15,848 bases of DNA, taken from the NCBI GenBank assembly GCA_002402755.1, contig DHGK01000097.1:23678-39525 (forward strand), read 5' to 3'. A program made the translations under genes and the position numbers. This document shows, one piece after another, positions 6,184 to 14,840 of this stretch. The first letter of the stretch is position 1; every line of letters begins with the position of its first letter. The notes under the pieces were generated by a model. That model was given only the letters and a program-made list of their open reading frames with translations, had not been told where the DNA came from and made no database searches. Source of the DNA: Planctomycetes bacterium UBA4800 (GTDB lineage Bacteria; Planctomycetota; UBA8108; UBA8890; UBA8898).

Positions 6184-8547
6184 CTACGGCCGCGCGGCCT
6201 TGAGCACCCTGATGCCGAACACGCCGCCCGCCGTGCTCCCCGGCTGCGCCTGGAAGCGCACCGTCACGCCGGTCTTGCCCTTCGTCATCGCCTCGGGGAG
6301 GGGCGTGACCTCGGTGTAGAAGCTGTCCGGCCGGTTGCGCCGCAGGCGCTGCGTGACGAGCTTCACCCCGTCGACGAGGACATCGAACGTCCGGCCCACA
6401 TCGCTTCCCCAGTACGTGACGCAGAGCTCCTGCGCCTGGTCGGGAAGGACCTTCACGTCGTACGAGAACCAGCCGTCGGCGTGGCGGTACTTCTTGTTGT
6501 TGAAGTCGCCGGAGGAGGTCCGCTCGCCTTTCAGCCGGTGGTCGGTCTCGCTCTGCTGCTCGCCGGGATGCACGACATCGACCGTGCGCTCTTCGAGCTC
6601 CTTCTCGCGCGCCGCCTCCGCGAGATAGGCTTCTTCCTTCGCCTTCCACTCCTCGGGCGAGAAGCGGTCCCAGTAGACGACGTAGTGCCGGGTCCCGTGC
6701 ATCGTGTAGAAGGGCTCGAGCGTCACGGGCGCGGAGGCGCCGCCGCCCGGCGTGCGGAACACGCGAGCGTCGCACGTGAACTTGCCGGCAGCGCCGGGGA
6801 GCGGCGCGACGGCGGCGAGCGTCTCCTCGGGCGAAGCCACGACCGCCGGGAAGGGCTTCGCGGGATCGACTTCCGCGCACAGAACGAGCGGCCCGTACAG
6901 GAAGGCGAAGCGATTCGCGTTGTCGCGGAAGCCCTCGGTGCGCAGCGTGAAGGGCATCGACGCCTCGACCGTGTCGCCGGTCTTCCACGTGCGCGTGATG
7001 ACGGCGTACGAGCCCGGCGCGGTCGCGACCGCCTGCGGCGTCCCGTTCACGGACAACGCCATGCCCTCGGTCGCCCACGCGGGGCGCCGCACCTTGAGCG
7101 CGAGCTCCAGCGGCTCCGTGCACGTGAAGACGAGGCGCGTCGTCGATGACTCGGGGTACTTCGTTTCCTGCCTGAGCGTGAGCCCGCGCTCCTTCCACGT
7201 GAGCTCGGACGCGATGAAGAGGTTCACGAAGAGCGTCGCGCCGGGGCCATGGAAGTAGATGCTGTCCCCGTACTTGGCGTGGTTCTCGATGCCCGTGCCG
7301 GTGCAGCACCAGAACGAATTCAGGGGCGAGCTGTAGCCGTAGCCGCGGCCGCCCTTGGCCGAGCCCGACCTGAGCGGCACGTAGTAGCACATCATGCCGT
7401 CCTCGGGGTTCTGCGAGGCGAGAATGTGGTTGTAGAGCCCGCGCTCGTAGAAGTCGGCGTGCTCGCCGCGCGGCTCCCACGCGAAGAGGTGCCGCGTGAG
7501 CTTGAGCATGTTGTACGTGTTGCAGGTCTCGGTCGTCGCCGGGCCGAGCGCGCGGCTCAGGGTCTCCTTGGGGGAGAAGTGCTCGCCGTCGCTGTGGCCG
7601 CCGATGACGTACGAGCGCTCGCGCGCGACGAATCCCCAGAAGGACTCGGACGCCTTCCGGAGCGCTTCGTCGCCCGTCAGCTCGTACTGGCGCGCGGTGC
7701 CGACGAACTTGGGAATCTGCGTGTTCGCGTGCAGGCCCGTGAGCCTGTCCTCGCCCGCCGCCGCGGGATCGATCACCGCCTTGTGGTTGAATCGGAGCGA
7801 CACGTCGAGGTACTTCTTCTCGCCCGTCAGGGCGTAGAGTTCGGCCAGCGCATCGTTCATGCCGCCGTGCTCGGCGCCGAGCATGGCCTGCATCTGCGCG
7901 TCGGTGAGGCGCGCGTTGCGCGCGATCACCCAGTCCCCGAACTTCTTGCAGACATCGAGCGCCGCGGCCGTGCCGCAGTGGACGTACATGTCGAGAAGCC
8001 CCGCGTAGAGCTTGTGGAGCGTATAGTACGGCGCCCACACGCGCTCCTGCTTTTCCACGCGGTCGAAGAACTCCTCCGGATAGGCGCTCAGGTAGCCCGT
8101 GCCGAGCTTCGCCTGGCACTCCGCGAGCCCCGCGACGAGGGCCTCGCCCTTCGCCTTGACGGCCTCGTCGCCGGTCGCGGCGTACGTGAGCGCGCACGCC
8201 GTCAGGTAGTGGCCCGCGAAGTGGCCGCGGAGCTCGCACTTCGGCTCCTCCCAGCCGCCGAGCGGCGCGGCGCTCGACGGCAGGCCGGCGTTGAGGCGGA
8301 AGGTGTGGAGCAGGCGGTCGACGTCGAGGGACAGGAGGTACTTCCGGTTGAGCTCCTGCGCGTGCTTGAAGGGCCCGTCGAGAAGCCGGACATCCCGGAG
8401 ATCGAACGGCGCCGCGCCGAACGCGATCTTGTCGGGCGCCTTGACGAGGGCGCCGTGCCCGGCCGGGTCGGCGGCGCCCGCGGCGCGCGGCAATGCGGCG
8501 AGCGCGGCGGCGGCGAGAACGGCGAGCGTCAGCGTGCGAGTCTTCAT
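6184..8547 (-). CDS. Secreted beta-L-arabinofuranosidase (GH127/GH146, DUF1680)
   Basis: A 787-residue protein. ATG 8547 is preferred because AAAGGA lies eight bases upstream; ATG 8556, which overlaps the upstream stop as ATGA, adds only three residues. MKTRTLTLAVLAAAALAALP is a Sec signal peptide. The alpha/alpha-barrel begins at VRLLDGPFKHAQELNRKYLL. Catalytic zinc-site residues are readable: E340 and C342 in ETCNTYNMLKL, and C414-C415 in FWCCTGTGIENHAKYGD. These correspond to Glu338, Cys340, Cys417 and Cys418 of the characterised Bifidobacterium enzyme HypBA1, in which Cys417 is the nucleophile; E322 in GEHF fits the acid/base position. Beta-sandwich C-terminal domains follow (about 530-787, ending in a DUF6805-like region), giving the length and layout of GH146 rather than the shorter GH127 enzymes. 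The expected role is removal of beta-L-arabinofuranose from arabinan-like glycans. It lies five bases after the upstream hydrolase gene, in one operon. Confidence 0.9.
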   Translation of the reverse strand: MKTRTLTLAVLAAAALAALPRAAGAADPAGHGALVKAPDKIAFGAAPFDLRDVRLLDGPFKHAQELNRKYLLSLDVDRLLHTFRLNAGLPSSAAPLGGWEEPKCELRGHFAGHYLTACALTYAATGDEAVKAKGEALVAGLAECQAKLGTGYLSAYPEEFFDRVEKQERVWAPYYTLHKLYAGLLDMYVHCGTAAALDVCKKFGDWVIARNARLTDAQMQAMLGAEHGGMNDALAELYALTGEKKYLDVSLRFNHKAVIDPAAAGEDRLTGLHANTQIPKFVGTARQYELTGDEALRKASESFWGFVARERSYVIGGHSDGEHFSPKETLSRALGPATTETCNTYNMLKLTRHLFAWEPRGEHADFYERGLYNHILASQNPEDGMMCYYVPLRSGSAKGGRGYGYSSPLNSFWCCTGTGIENHAKYGDSIYFHGPGATLFVNLFIASELTWKERGLTLRQETKYPESSTTRLVFTCTEPLELALKVRRPAWATEGMALSVNGTPQAVATAPGSYAVITRTWKTGDTVEASMPFTLRTEGFRDNANRFAFLYGPLVLCAEVDPAKPFPAVVASPEETLAAVAPLPGAAGKFTCDARVFRTPGGGASAPVTLEPFYTMHGTRHYVVYWDRFSPEEWKAKEEAYLAEAAREKELEERTVDVVHPGEQQSETDHRLKGERTSSGDFNNKKYRHADGWFSYDVKVLPDQAQELCVTYWGSDVGRTFDVLVDGVKLVTQRLRRNRPDSFYTEVTPLPEAMTKGKTGVTVRFQAQPGSTAGGVFGIRVLKAARP

Positions 8548-8552
8548 CGTGG

Positions 8553-11411
8553 TCATCCTTTCGTGTCTGCGACGAGGTCCGTGTAGTCGGCCTCGACCGT
8601 GTCGAGGAAGAGCCCGAGGAATCGCCCCGGATCGAGCGCCGGCAGCGTCGCCTCGAAGACGTGCGGCACGTCCGGGGCGAGCGACGAGATGTCGGCGTAC
8701 CAGCCGACGAACGTGTTGCGGGGGTTGCTCCGTACGATCGCGGTGTAGGCGGGCTTGACCTCGACCGGCCGGCTGTCGACGGCGAGCGCCACGCCCGTGA
8801 GCTTCTCGTCGTCGGGGTCGGCGACGCTGATGAAGAGAATCAGCCGATCGGAGTTCAGCCACGCGGCGGCGCGCTCTTCCGCGCTGTAGGCGACCGGCCA
8901 GGCGCGCGCGCGCGCCGCGAGCTGCGCGAAGACGCGCGCCGGAATCGTCGCCTCGGCCTTGTAGACCCCGCCCGCGAACGACGGGTCGGGGGAGCCGATG
9001 CGCTGTCGCGCCCCGAAGGCCGTCCCGGCGAAGCGCGCCCGGAGCGATACGAGGCCGGGCTCCTGCCGGAACTTCGCATCGACGCCGTTCACGGACGCGG
9101 CGCGGACGCGCGCATCGACCGGGAGCGCCGCGGCGAGCGCGCGCGTCGTCCCCGGCTCGCCGCGCACGCCGGTCAGGCGCAGGACGCCGTCCTCGAGCTC
9201 CGCCTTCCCCGTCGCGCCGAGGAGGAGCGGCGCCGCGAGGGGCGCCGGCGCGGGCTCGACCTCGAGGACCAGCGCCTCGGTCGGCGGCAGGTCCAGGGCG
9301 AGCGTGTCGCCGCGGCCGAAGAAAGCCTTGCCTTCCGGCGCGAGCAGTCTGCCCTTCTCGGCGTCGGGGTAGAGCTGCCGCAGGACGAAACGCGACCCGT
9401 CGTCGAGGCCGATCGTCTCGTCGAGCGGCACGCGCGCCGTGACCGTCCAGTAGTTGGGGTTGAAGAGGAAGATGACGCCGCGGGCGCCGAGGAACGCGGC
9501 CGTGCCGTCCGCGCAGCCGAGCTGCGGCGCGCCGAGAATGGGCCTGACGTTGCGCAGGAGCTCCGCGTTCGCATCGGTCCAGTCGAGCCACGCCCGGAAC
9601 CATCCCGCCTCCTTGAAGGCCGCGAACTCGCGCTCGTCGCGCGCGGGCAGCAGGTTGACGACGTGGTTGAAGGGCGCCGTCGCGATCGACGAGATCACCG
9701 AGTACTTCCAGCCGAGGAGATCCCAGTCGGCGGCGCGGAAGCTCGTCCGCACGGTCCTGCCCTGGGCGTCGTTCCGCGGCGTCTGGTGCGTCATGTAGCC
9801 GGGCATGATCTCGGGCGGCGTGAAGTGCTCCATGCGGTAGTACCACGCGGTGCGGCGCTGGCGGTCCGCCGAGACGCGCGACCAGTGCAGGTCCGGAAAC
9901 GCGCGGAAGCTCTCCGGCTGCTCGTCGGAGTACAGGGGATGCGGATACGAACCGGCAAGCCACGTCCACACGCCGAAGCCGTGGTACTGCTGGCGGCCGT
10001 CGATCATCGCGTCGGGCAGCCGGCGCCGCAGCTCCTCCAGAATTCGCCGCGTACCCGCCCACTGGGCGTACTTGCTCGACACGGTGTCCTCGTACGCGAT
10101 CCACCAGTGGTCGAACGCGAAGCCGCCGCCGCCGGCCCTCTCGTGGAACGCCGCGAGCTTGTCGAGCAGCCAGTCCTGGAAGCTGCGCTGCCCCGTGTCG
10201 GCGCCCAGGTAGCCGCCCGGCCGGCCGTTCGGCACCCAGCGCGTCCACTCGGGGTCCTGCATGAACGGCAGCGAGGGGTACACGTACGCGACCATGCGCA
10301 CGCCGCGCGCCCGCGCGTAGTCGACGAGCTCCTGCACGGAAGCGGGCAGCGCGTCCTTGGCGGGATCCCATTCGCCCTTGCGCAGCTTCTGGCCCATCGT
10401 GAGCCAGAGGAGATTCTCCCAGCCCCACGCATCGCGGCACTCATCGAGCGACGAGACCTCCCGGTTGGCCGGGCCGAAGAGAATGTGCGTGCAGCCGGCC
10501 GCGGCGGCCTGGTCGATGATGCGCCGGTACTCCGTGCGCCCCTCGGGCGTCCCGATGTCGATCTGGTAGTCGTTCCCGCACCAGCCGACGTGCATGCGTA
10601 TCGATCGGGCCGGCTTCCACAGGAGGAACGCCCGTACGCACTCAACCAGCGCATCGACCTCGCACGCGTGAATGCGGGCGCCTTGCGAGGCCTGCGCCGC
10701 CGGGACGAGCTTCCACTCGGGCACCATGGCCGCGGGGTAGCTCGGGCCCGAGAGCGCGTACGTGCCGATGCACAGGAGGTCCGAGGCGAAGGCCCCATCG
10801 CGCGGCCGGAACGCCGTATCTGGCGCGTACGCGAACGAGAAGTCCTGCCCCTTGCGCGCGTACTGGAGGAACGGGTTCTGCACGACCGCGAAGACGCCGT
10901 GGGTCGTGCCGCCCGCGCCGCCGAAGCGCAGCAGGGCGCCGCTTCGAATCCGCAGCTCCTCCAGGACCGGCGTCTCGATGCGGCATCGCAGCATCTCCAC
11001 GCGATACACGCGCCGCTCGTGCTCGGACCCTCCCTCGAGGAAGATCTGCTTGGTGAGGAAGCGCCGGCCGGGTTCGAGCGCGTACACGACCCGCGCCCGC
11101 CACGGACCGGCCTGGTAGCGATACGTCGCAGCCGTCGCGCTCGTCTCGGGCGGGCCGGCGGGGTCCGCGAACTCCGCGTCGATCGTGCCGTCCTCGGCCG
11201 CGATCGCGAACCCGTCCCGCTCGAAGCGAACGGATTCGTTCGCCGCCTTGTCGCGGAGGGCGACAAGGCCGCGGCCGTCGAATTCCGCCCGCAGGAGATC
11301 GTTCTCCAGGACGGCTCCCCGCGCCGCGACGGCGGCGAGCGCAAGCACGCCCGCGCCGGCCAGGACGCAACTCGTTCGACACAATTCGGTTGCGGCATTC
11401 CTCACGCGCAT
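8553..11411 (-). CDS. Large secreted putative glycoside hydrolase (alpha-galactosidase-like barrel)
   Basis: A 952-residue protein starting at ATG 11411, with GAGGAG close upstream (a GTG two codons in has better spacing). The first 33 residues form a signal peptide (VLAGAGVLALAAVAARGA). An N-terminal beta-sandwich (about 34-260) begins VLENDLLRAEFDGRGLVALR. A TIM barrel of about 270-600 follows, with MHVGWCGNDYQID, ARGVRMVAYVYPS, GGGFAFDHWWIAYED and DGRQQYHGFGVWTW. By analogy with GH27/GH36 enzymes, D434 in FAFDHWW is the best nucleophile candidate, and D496 in YSDEQPE could be the acid/base; both are inferences. WLDWTDANAELL and GVIFLFNPNYW resemble the region after the barrel in GH36-like proteins. 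The C-terminus contains further beta-sandwich domains (WYADISSLAPDVPHVFEATL). I cannot assign it to a named CAZy family. It is co-transcribed with the beta-L-arabinofuranosidase, pointing to an arabinose- and galactose-containing substrate. Confidence 0.7.
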   Translation of the reverse strand: MRVRNAATELCRTSCVLAGAGVLALAAVAARGAVLENDLLRAEFDGRGLVALRDKAANESVRFERDGFAIAAEDGTIDAEFADPAGPPETSATAATYRYQAGPWRARVVYALEPGRRFLTKQIFLEGGSEHERRVYRVEMLRCRIETPVLEELRIRSGALLRFGGAGGTTHGVFAVVQNPFLQYARKGQDFSFAYAPDTAFRPRDGAFASDLLCIGTYALSGPSYPAAMVPEWKLVPAAQASQGARIHACEVDALVECVRAFLLWKPARSIRMHVGWCGNDYQIDIGTPEGRTEYRRIIDQAAAAGCTHILFGPANREVSSLDECRDAWGWENLLWLTMGQKLRKGEWDPAKDALPASVQELVDYARARGVRMVAYVYPSLPFMQDPEWTRWVPNGRPGGYLGADTGQRSFQDWLLDKLAAFHERAGGGGFAFDHWWIAYEDTVSSKYAQWAGTRRILEELRRRLPDAMIDGRQQYHGFGVWTWLAGSYPHPLYSDEQPESFRAFPDLHWSRVSADRQRRTAWYYRMEHFTPPEIMPGYMTHQTPRNDAQGRTVRTSFRAADWDLLGWKYSVISSIATAPFNHVVNLLPARDEREFAAFKEAGWFRAWLDWTDANAELLRNVRPILGAPQLGCADGTAAFLGARGVIFLFNPNYWTVTARVPLDETIGLDDGSRFVLRQLYPDAEKGRLLAPEGKAFFGRGDTLALDLPPTEALVLEVEPAPAPLAAPLLLGATGKAELEDGVLRLTGVRGEPGTTRALAAALPVDARVRAASVNGVDAKFRQEPGLVSLRARFAGTAFGARQRIGSPDPSFAGGVYKAEATIPARVFAQLAARARAWPVAYSAEERAAAWLNSDRLILFISVADPDDEKLTGVALAVDSRPVEVKPAYTAIVRSNPRNTFVGWYADISSLAPDVPHVFEATLPALDPGRFLGLFLDTVEADYTDLVADTKG

Positions 11412-11495
11412 GTTCTCCTCGTTGTTCAGGTTCGCGACAGGCGTTTCCGGACACGAGCCGGCGGGACTCGGCGCGCCTGCCGGCGGCTCGCACGG

Positions 11496-11588
11496 CTTGC
11501 GAGCGCAAGACCATATTTTAACACAATCGAAGACGGGCCGCGGGGGGCGGCGCCAGGTTCCGCTGCCGATCGCGCGCCGGCGGCGCGC
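11496..11588. other. Hairpins in the divergent control region
   Basis: The 262 bases between the two divergent operons (11412-11673) contain CTTGC-gagc-GCAAG (11496-11509), directly next to the only AT-rich patch (about 11512-11526), and a perfect 7-bp stem GCGCGCC-ggc-GGCGCGC (11572-11588). The first could be an operator for a regulator of the leftward operon, whose promoter probably lies in the AT-rich patch. The second may be an mRNA structure or simply GC-rich chance. No regulator gene adjoins. Confidence 0.3.
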
Positions 11589-11609
11589 CTCTGACCACGC
11601 ACGCCTCGC

Positions 11610-11638
11610 TTGCGCCCCCCGCGGCGCTCTGCAATGAT
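11610..11638 (+). promoter_or_regulatory. Candidate promoter of the beta-helix operon
   Basis: TTGCGC (11610-11615) and AATGAT (11633-11638) are spaced by 17 bases, each with four of six consensus matches. A start near 11645 would give a leader of about 29 bases containing AAGGAG at 11662-11667, six bases before the ATG at 11674. Weak as a consensus, but well placed. Confidence 0.35.
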
Positions 11639-11673
11639 GACGTGAGCAACAACGCTTCTGCAAGGAGACTTCC

Positions 11674-14600
11674 ATGCGCCGTGCCGTCGTGCTCGTCATC
11701 GCGTTCGTGTGCTGGGGAGAAGCGCGCGCGGGAGAGGAGCCGCTGGTCGTCACCGCCGACCTGACGCTTCCCGAGGGCGCGGTGCTGCGCGCCCCGCTCG
11801 TCATCGCCGCCGACAACGTGACGGTCGAGGGCAACGGCGCCGTGATCGAGGGGCCGGGGAAGGCCGGCGACCCGGCGAGCTTCAGGGGCGCCGGAATTCG
11901 CGCCGAGGGGCGGTCCTTCGTCCGCATCCGCAACCTCAAGGTCAGGGGCTTCGAGTCGGGGCTCGTCGCGAAGAACGGCAAGGGCTGGTGCCTGGAGCGC
12001 TGCGATTTCTCGAATAACTACCACGATCCCGACTACGACTGGGGCGACTACAAGCGCGTCGGCGGCATCATTCTCACGGGGATCTCGGAGAGCGTGATTC
12101 GCGAGTGCCGCGCCAACAGCGTCTGGAACGGCCTGGACCTGCGCGAGTGCAGCGGCAACCTCATCGAGAAGAACGACTTCTCGCACTGCTCGAACGTGTG
12201 CCTGAAGCTCTGGACGGCGTGCCGGAACACCGTGCGCGACAACGACCTGTCCTACGGGCTCAGGATCAGCCCCGGCGAGGTCCACGCGCGCGACTCGACC
12301 AGCGTCCTCATCGAGAGCGGCTCCGATGACAACCGCTTCGAGCGCAACGACGTGACGCACGGCGGGGACGGCATCTTCATCCGCGTCCTGAACGGCTGGA
12401 CGTCGCGCCGGAACGTCTTCATCGAGAACGACTGCTCCTACGCCAACAACAACGGCTTCGAGGCCTGGAGCCCGGACAATACCTATATTCGCAACAAGGC
12501 CAACTGGTGCAGCTACGGGTTCTGGCTGGGCGGCTCCGACCACACCGTCCTCATCGAGAACGAGGCCGGGTACAACGGCATGGGCTTTCGGAACGCGCCC
12601 GAGGGCGACTTCAACCACGGCGGCATCGTCATCGTCCACGGCACGGGCACGCACAGCGTGATCGAGGGCAACTGGTGCCATCACAACGCGGGCGCGGGCA
12701 TCGTCGTCCGCGGCGACCTCGGGACGCGCGGCGCCAAGTGGAAGATGCACCACCTGATCATGCAGAGCAACCGCCTGGAGGCCAACCGGTGGGGGATCTT
12801 CGCGCGCTTCACGGACTGGCTCGACCTGGCCGGCAACACGTATCTGGGCAACGAGGTGGACGAGTTCTTCGAGGACGTGACGAACCTCGCGCGCCGGCCC
12901 GGCGATCCGGAGGGCAGGCCCGCGCCGAAGGCCGTCCTGGAAGGCCCGGAACTCGTCAAGGTCGGCGAGCGCGCCGTCTACGACGTGGCGAAGAGCGAGG
13001 ATGCGGCGGGCCGGCCGCTCGCGTTCCGCTGGGACGCGGGCGGCGTCGAGTACACGGCGGCGCGCGTCGAGCACGCGTTCCCGGCGCCGGGGTTCCATCG
13101 CGTGGGCGTGACCGTCACGAACGGATTTCTGGCCGGCCTGGCGTTCAAGGACGTGTATGCCGTCGCCGATGTCGATGAACTCGCGACCGAGGGGCACGCC
13201 TCGCAATGGGGGTGGGCAATGGGCTCGGGCGATGATGGCGCCGGTCGCGTGGAGCTCAGCGATGACGCCGTCGCCCTCTGCGGCAAGACTTCCGTTCGCA
13301 TGCGGCCCTCGCCGCACACGGGCGGCAGCGTGACGGCGTTCTTCCCGGGGACGAAGAACGCCGCGTGGGACCTCGCCGGCAAGACGCGGCTTGTCTTCTG
13401 GCTCAAGTTCGAGAACGAGAACATCGGCGGATTCGGCGGCCCGAACCCGATCGTGCGCCTGCACGCACGCGAGGCGGCCTACACGTACCTGCCGGCGCTG
13501 GCGCACCAGCCGCGGAACCTCCTCGGCGACTTCCCGTACAGCGAGGCGCGGCACGGGTGGCTTCGCATCGTCATGCCGCTCGGCGCGAGCGAGGACTGGA
13601 TCCGCACCGAAGATGTCGCCGGCGGGGCGTCGCTTCACGTCGACAACGGGCTCGTCTTCAGGACCTTCACCGCGCCGTTCGAGACGCAGGGCTCCTCATC
13701 GATGGTTTCCGGCGGGGACCTGCTCTTCTGCGCGACGCTCGACGGCGAAGCGCTCTTCGCCTCGCCCGACGGGCGCGAGTGGACGGAGCGGACGGGCCCG
13801 GCCGAGGGGCTCGGCTGCGACGGCGCCGCGTGGAACAACGGCATGCTCGCATACCGGGCGGGGCCCGAGGGCGGAGGCCATCTCTATCTTCGCCACACCG
13901 CGCCCGAGCGCGATGAGTTCGGGCAGAACCCCGCCAAGCTGGTTGCGTACGACATTGCGGCCGACAAGTGGTCGTGGCTTCCGACCGCGGCGACGATGGG
14001 GCACGGGGCCGCCGTCGCCGGCGACCACCTCTTCGGCCTGGCGCACGCCGTGATGGGCAACTACGGCGGGCCGCTGTGCCGGGTGGACCTGCGCGCGCTC
14101 GCGCCGTTCGACGAGCGGAGCGAGTTCTCGGGCATCAAGGGCGACACGGCGCCGTGGCTGAGCCGCGCCGCGCAGCTCGCGCTCGCCGATGGCAAGATCT
14201 ACGGCATCAAGAACGACTGGACGACGCCGCAGCCGGCCGACAAGGAGAAGTGCGGCGACCGCCTGTACTGCTTCGACCCGAAGGACTACGCGCCGTCGCG
14301 CTTCGCGGGAGGCAACCGGTGGGATGAAAAGAAGTGGCGCGTCGAGCACACGCCGGCCGTCGACCTCGGTGCCCTGCCGTTCGAGGTGGGACACGGCGCG
14401 GCGCTCGCGGTGCTGCCGCCTGCCTGGTCGCCCGCCGTGGGCGCGCGCGGCGGGCTCTTCATCCTGGCGGGCGAATCGCCCTCCGACCACGAGGGCTTCG
14501 GCGCGCCGAGCAGCCTCTACGCGATCTACGACATCGCGCGCGGCGCCTTCACGGTCGGCCGCCTGCCCGCCGAGACGGCGTCGGGCACCTCGGCCGCGTT

Positions 14601-14826
14601 CCACAAGGGCAAGGTGTATGTGAAGCGCGGCGGCGTTCACTTCGGCCCGCACAACCGCGAGGTGTGGGAGGTCGCGCCGGCGGCGGCCGGCGAGGCCGCG
14701 GCGCTGGAAGCGCAGGCGCGGCGGCAGCGCATGTCGCTCGCCCGCGTGGAGTACCTGAGCATCCAGCTCGAGGCGGCGGGCGGCGAGCCCTTCAGCGTGT
14801 GGCTGGACGGCATGGCGTTCGAGTGA
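11674..14826 (+). CDS. Secreted parallel beta-helix / PKD / beta-propeller protein
   Basis: A 1050-residue protein with a good ribosome-binding site and signal peptide MRRAVVLVIAFVCWGEARAG. Residues about 25-405 are short repeated turns such as NLIEKNDFSHCSNVCLKLW, NRFERNDVTHGGDGIFIR and HSVIEGNWCHHNAGAGIVV, the pattern of right-handed parallel beta-helices (PbH1, NosD/pectate lyase-like). A PKD domain follows (about 418-485, with HAFPAPGFHRVGVTVTNG). Residues from about 524 form a galactose-binding-like beta-sandwich (KTSVRMRPSPHTGG, LVFWLKFEN, GWLRIVMPLGASEDWIRTED). After L654 this is interrupted by about 365 residues of kelch-like propeller sequence (LLFCATLDGEALFASPDG, DKWSWLPTAATMGHGAAVAG, DGKIYGIKNDW, GKVYVKRGG). 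The sandwich seems to resume at SLARVEYLSIQLEAAGG and WLDGMAFE (1021-1050). No classic pectate lyase catalytic residues are evident, so the function could be a lyase, hydrolase or glycan-binding protein. First gene of the rightward operon. Confidence 0.75.
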   Translation: MRRAVVLVIAFVCWGEARAGEEPLVVTADLTLPEGAVLRAPLVIAADNVTVEGNGAVIEGPGKAGDPASFRGAGIRAEGRSFVRIRNLKVRGFESGLVAKNGKGWCLERCDFSNNYHDPDYDWGDYKRVGGIILTGISESVIRECRANSVWNGLDLRECSGNLIEKNDFSHCSNVCLKLWTACRNTVRDNDLSYGLRISPGEVHARDSTSVLIESGSDDNRFERNDVTHGGDGIFIRVLNGWTSRRNVFIENDCSYANNNGFEAWSPDNTYIRNKANWCSYGFWLGGSDHTVLIENEAGYNGMGFRNAPEGDFNHGGIVIVHGTGTHSVIEGNWCHHNAGAGIVVRGDLGTRGAKWKMHHLIMQSNRLEANRWGIFARFTDWLDLAGNTYLGNEVDEFFEDVTNLARRPGDPEGRPAPKAVLEGPELVKVGERAVYDVAKSEDAAGRPLAFRWDAGGVEYTAARVEHAFPAPGFHRVGVTVTNGFLAGLAFKDVYAVADVDELATEGHASQWGWAMGSGDDGAGRVELSDDAVALCGKTSVRMRPSPHTGGSVTAFFPGTKNAAWDLAGKTRLVFWLKFENENIGGFGGPNPIVRLHAREAAYTYLPALAHQPRNLLGDFPYSEARHGWLRIVMPLGASEDWIRTEDVAGGASLHVDNGLVFRTFTAPFETQGSSSMVSGGDLLFCATLDGEALFASPDGREWTERTGPAEGLGCDGAAWNNGMLAYRAGPEGGGHLYLRHTAPERDEFGQNPAKLVAYDIAADKWSWLPTAATMGHGAAVAGDHLFGLAHAVMGNYGGPLCRVDLRALAPFDERSEFSGIKGDTAPWLSRAAQLALADGKIYGIKNDWTTPQPADKEKCGDRLYCFDPKDYAPSRFAGGNRWDEKKWRVEHTPAVDLGALPFEVGHGAALAVLPPAWSPAVGARGGLFILAGESPSDHEGFGAPSSLYAIYDIARGAFTVGRLPAETASGTSAAFHKGKVYVKRGGVHFGPHNREVWEVAPAAAGEAAALEAQARRQRMSLARVEYLSIQLEAAGGEPFSVWLDGMAFE

Positions 14827-14840
14827 GAGGGGGTGCGAGC

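Noticed and set aside
6184..10440. One continuous 1418-codon open frame on the minus strand that could be read as a fused enzyme.
   Set aside because: Only 6184-8547 has family-like sequence. The upstream part is an Arg/Ala/Gly-rich shadow of the hydrolase gene at 8553-11411, which is in another frame of the same strand and has a proper signal peptide and domains.
8493..11594. A 1033-codon open frame on the plus strand opposite the hydrolase gene.
   Set aside because: The product is dominated by Arg, Glu, Val and Ala without domain motifs, as expected for antisense frames in high-GC coding DNA.
11518..13638. A 706-codon antisense open frame under the beta-helix gene.
   Set aside because: It lies opposite a gene with clear repeats and a ribosome-binding site, and its composition is that of a GC-rich shadow frame.
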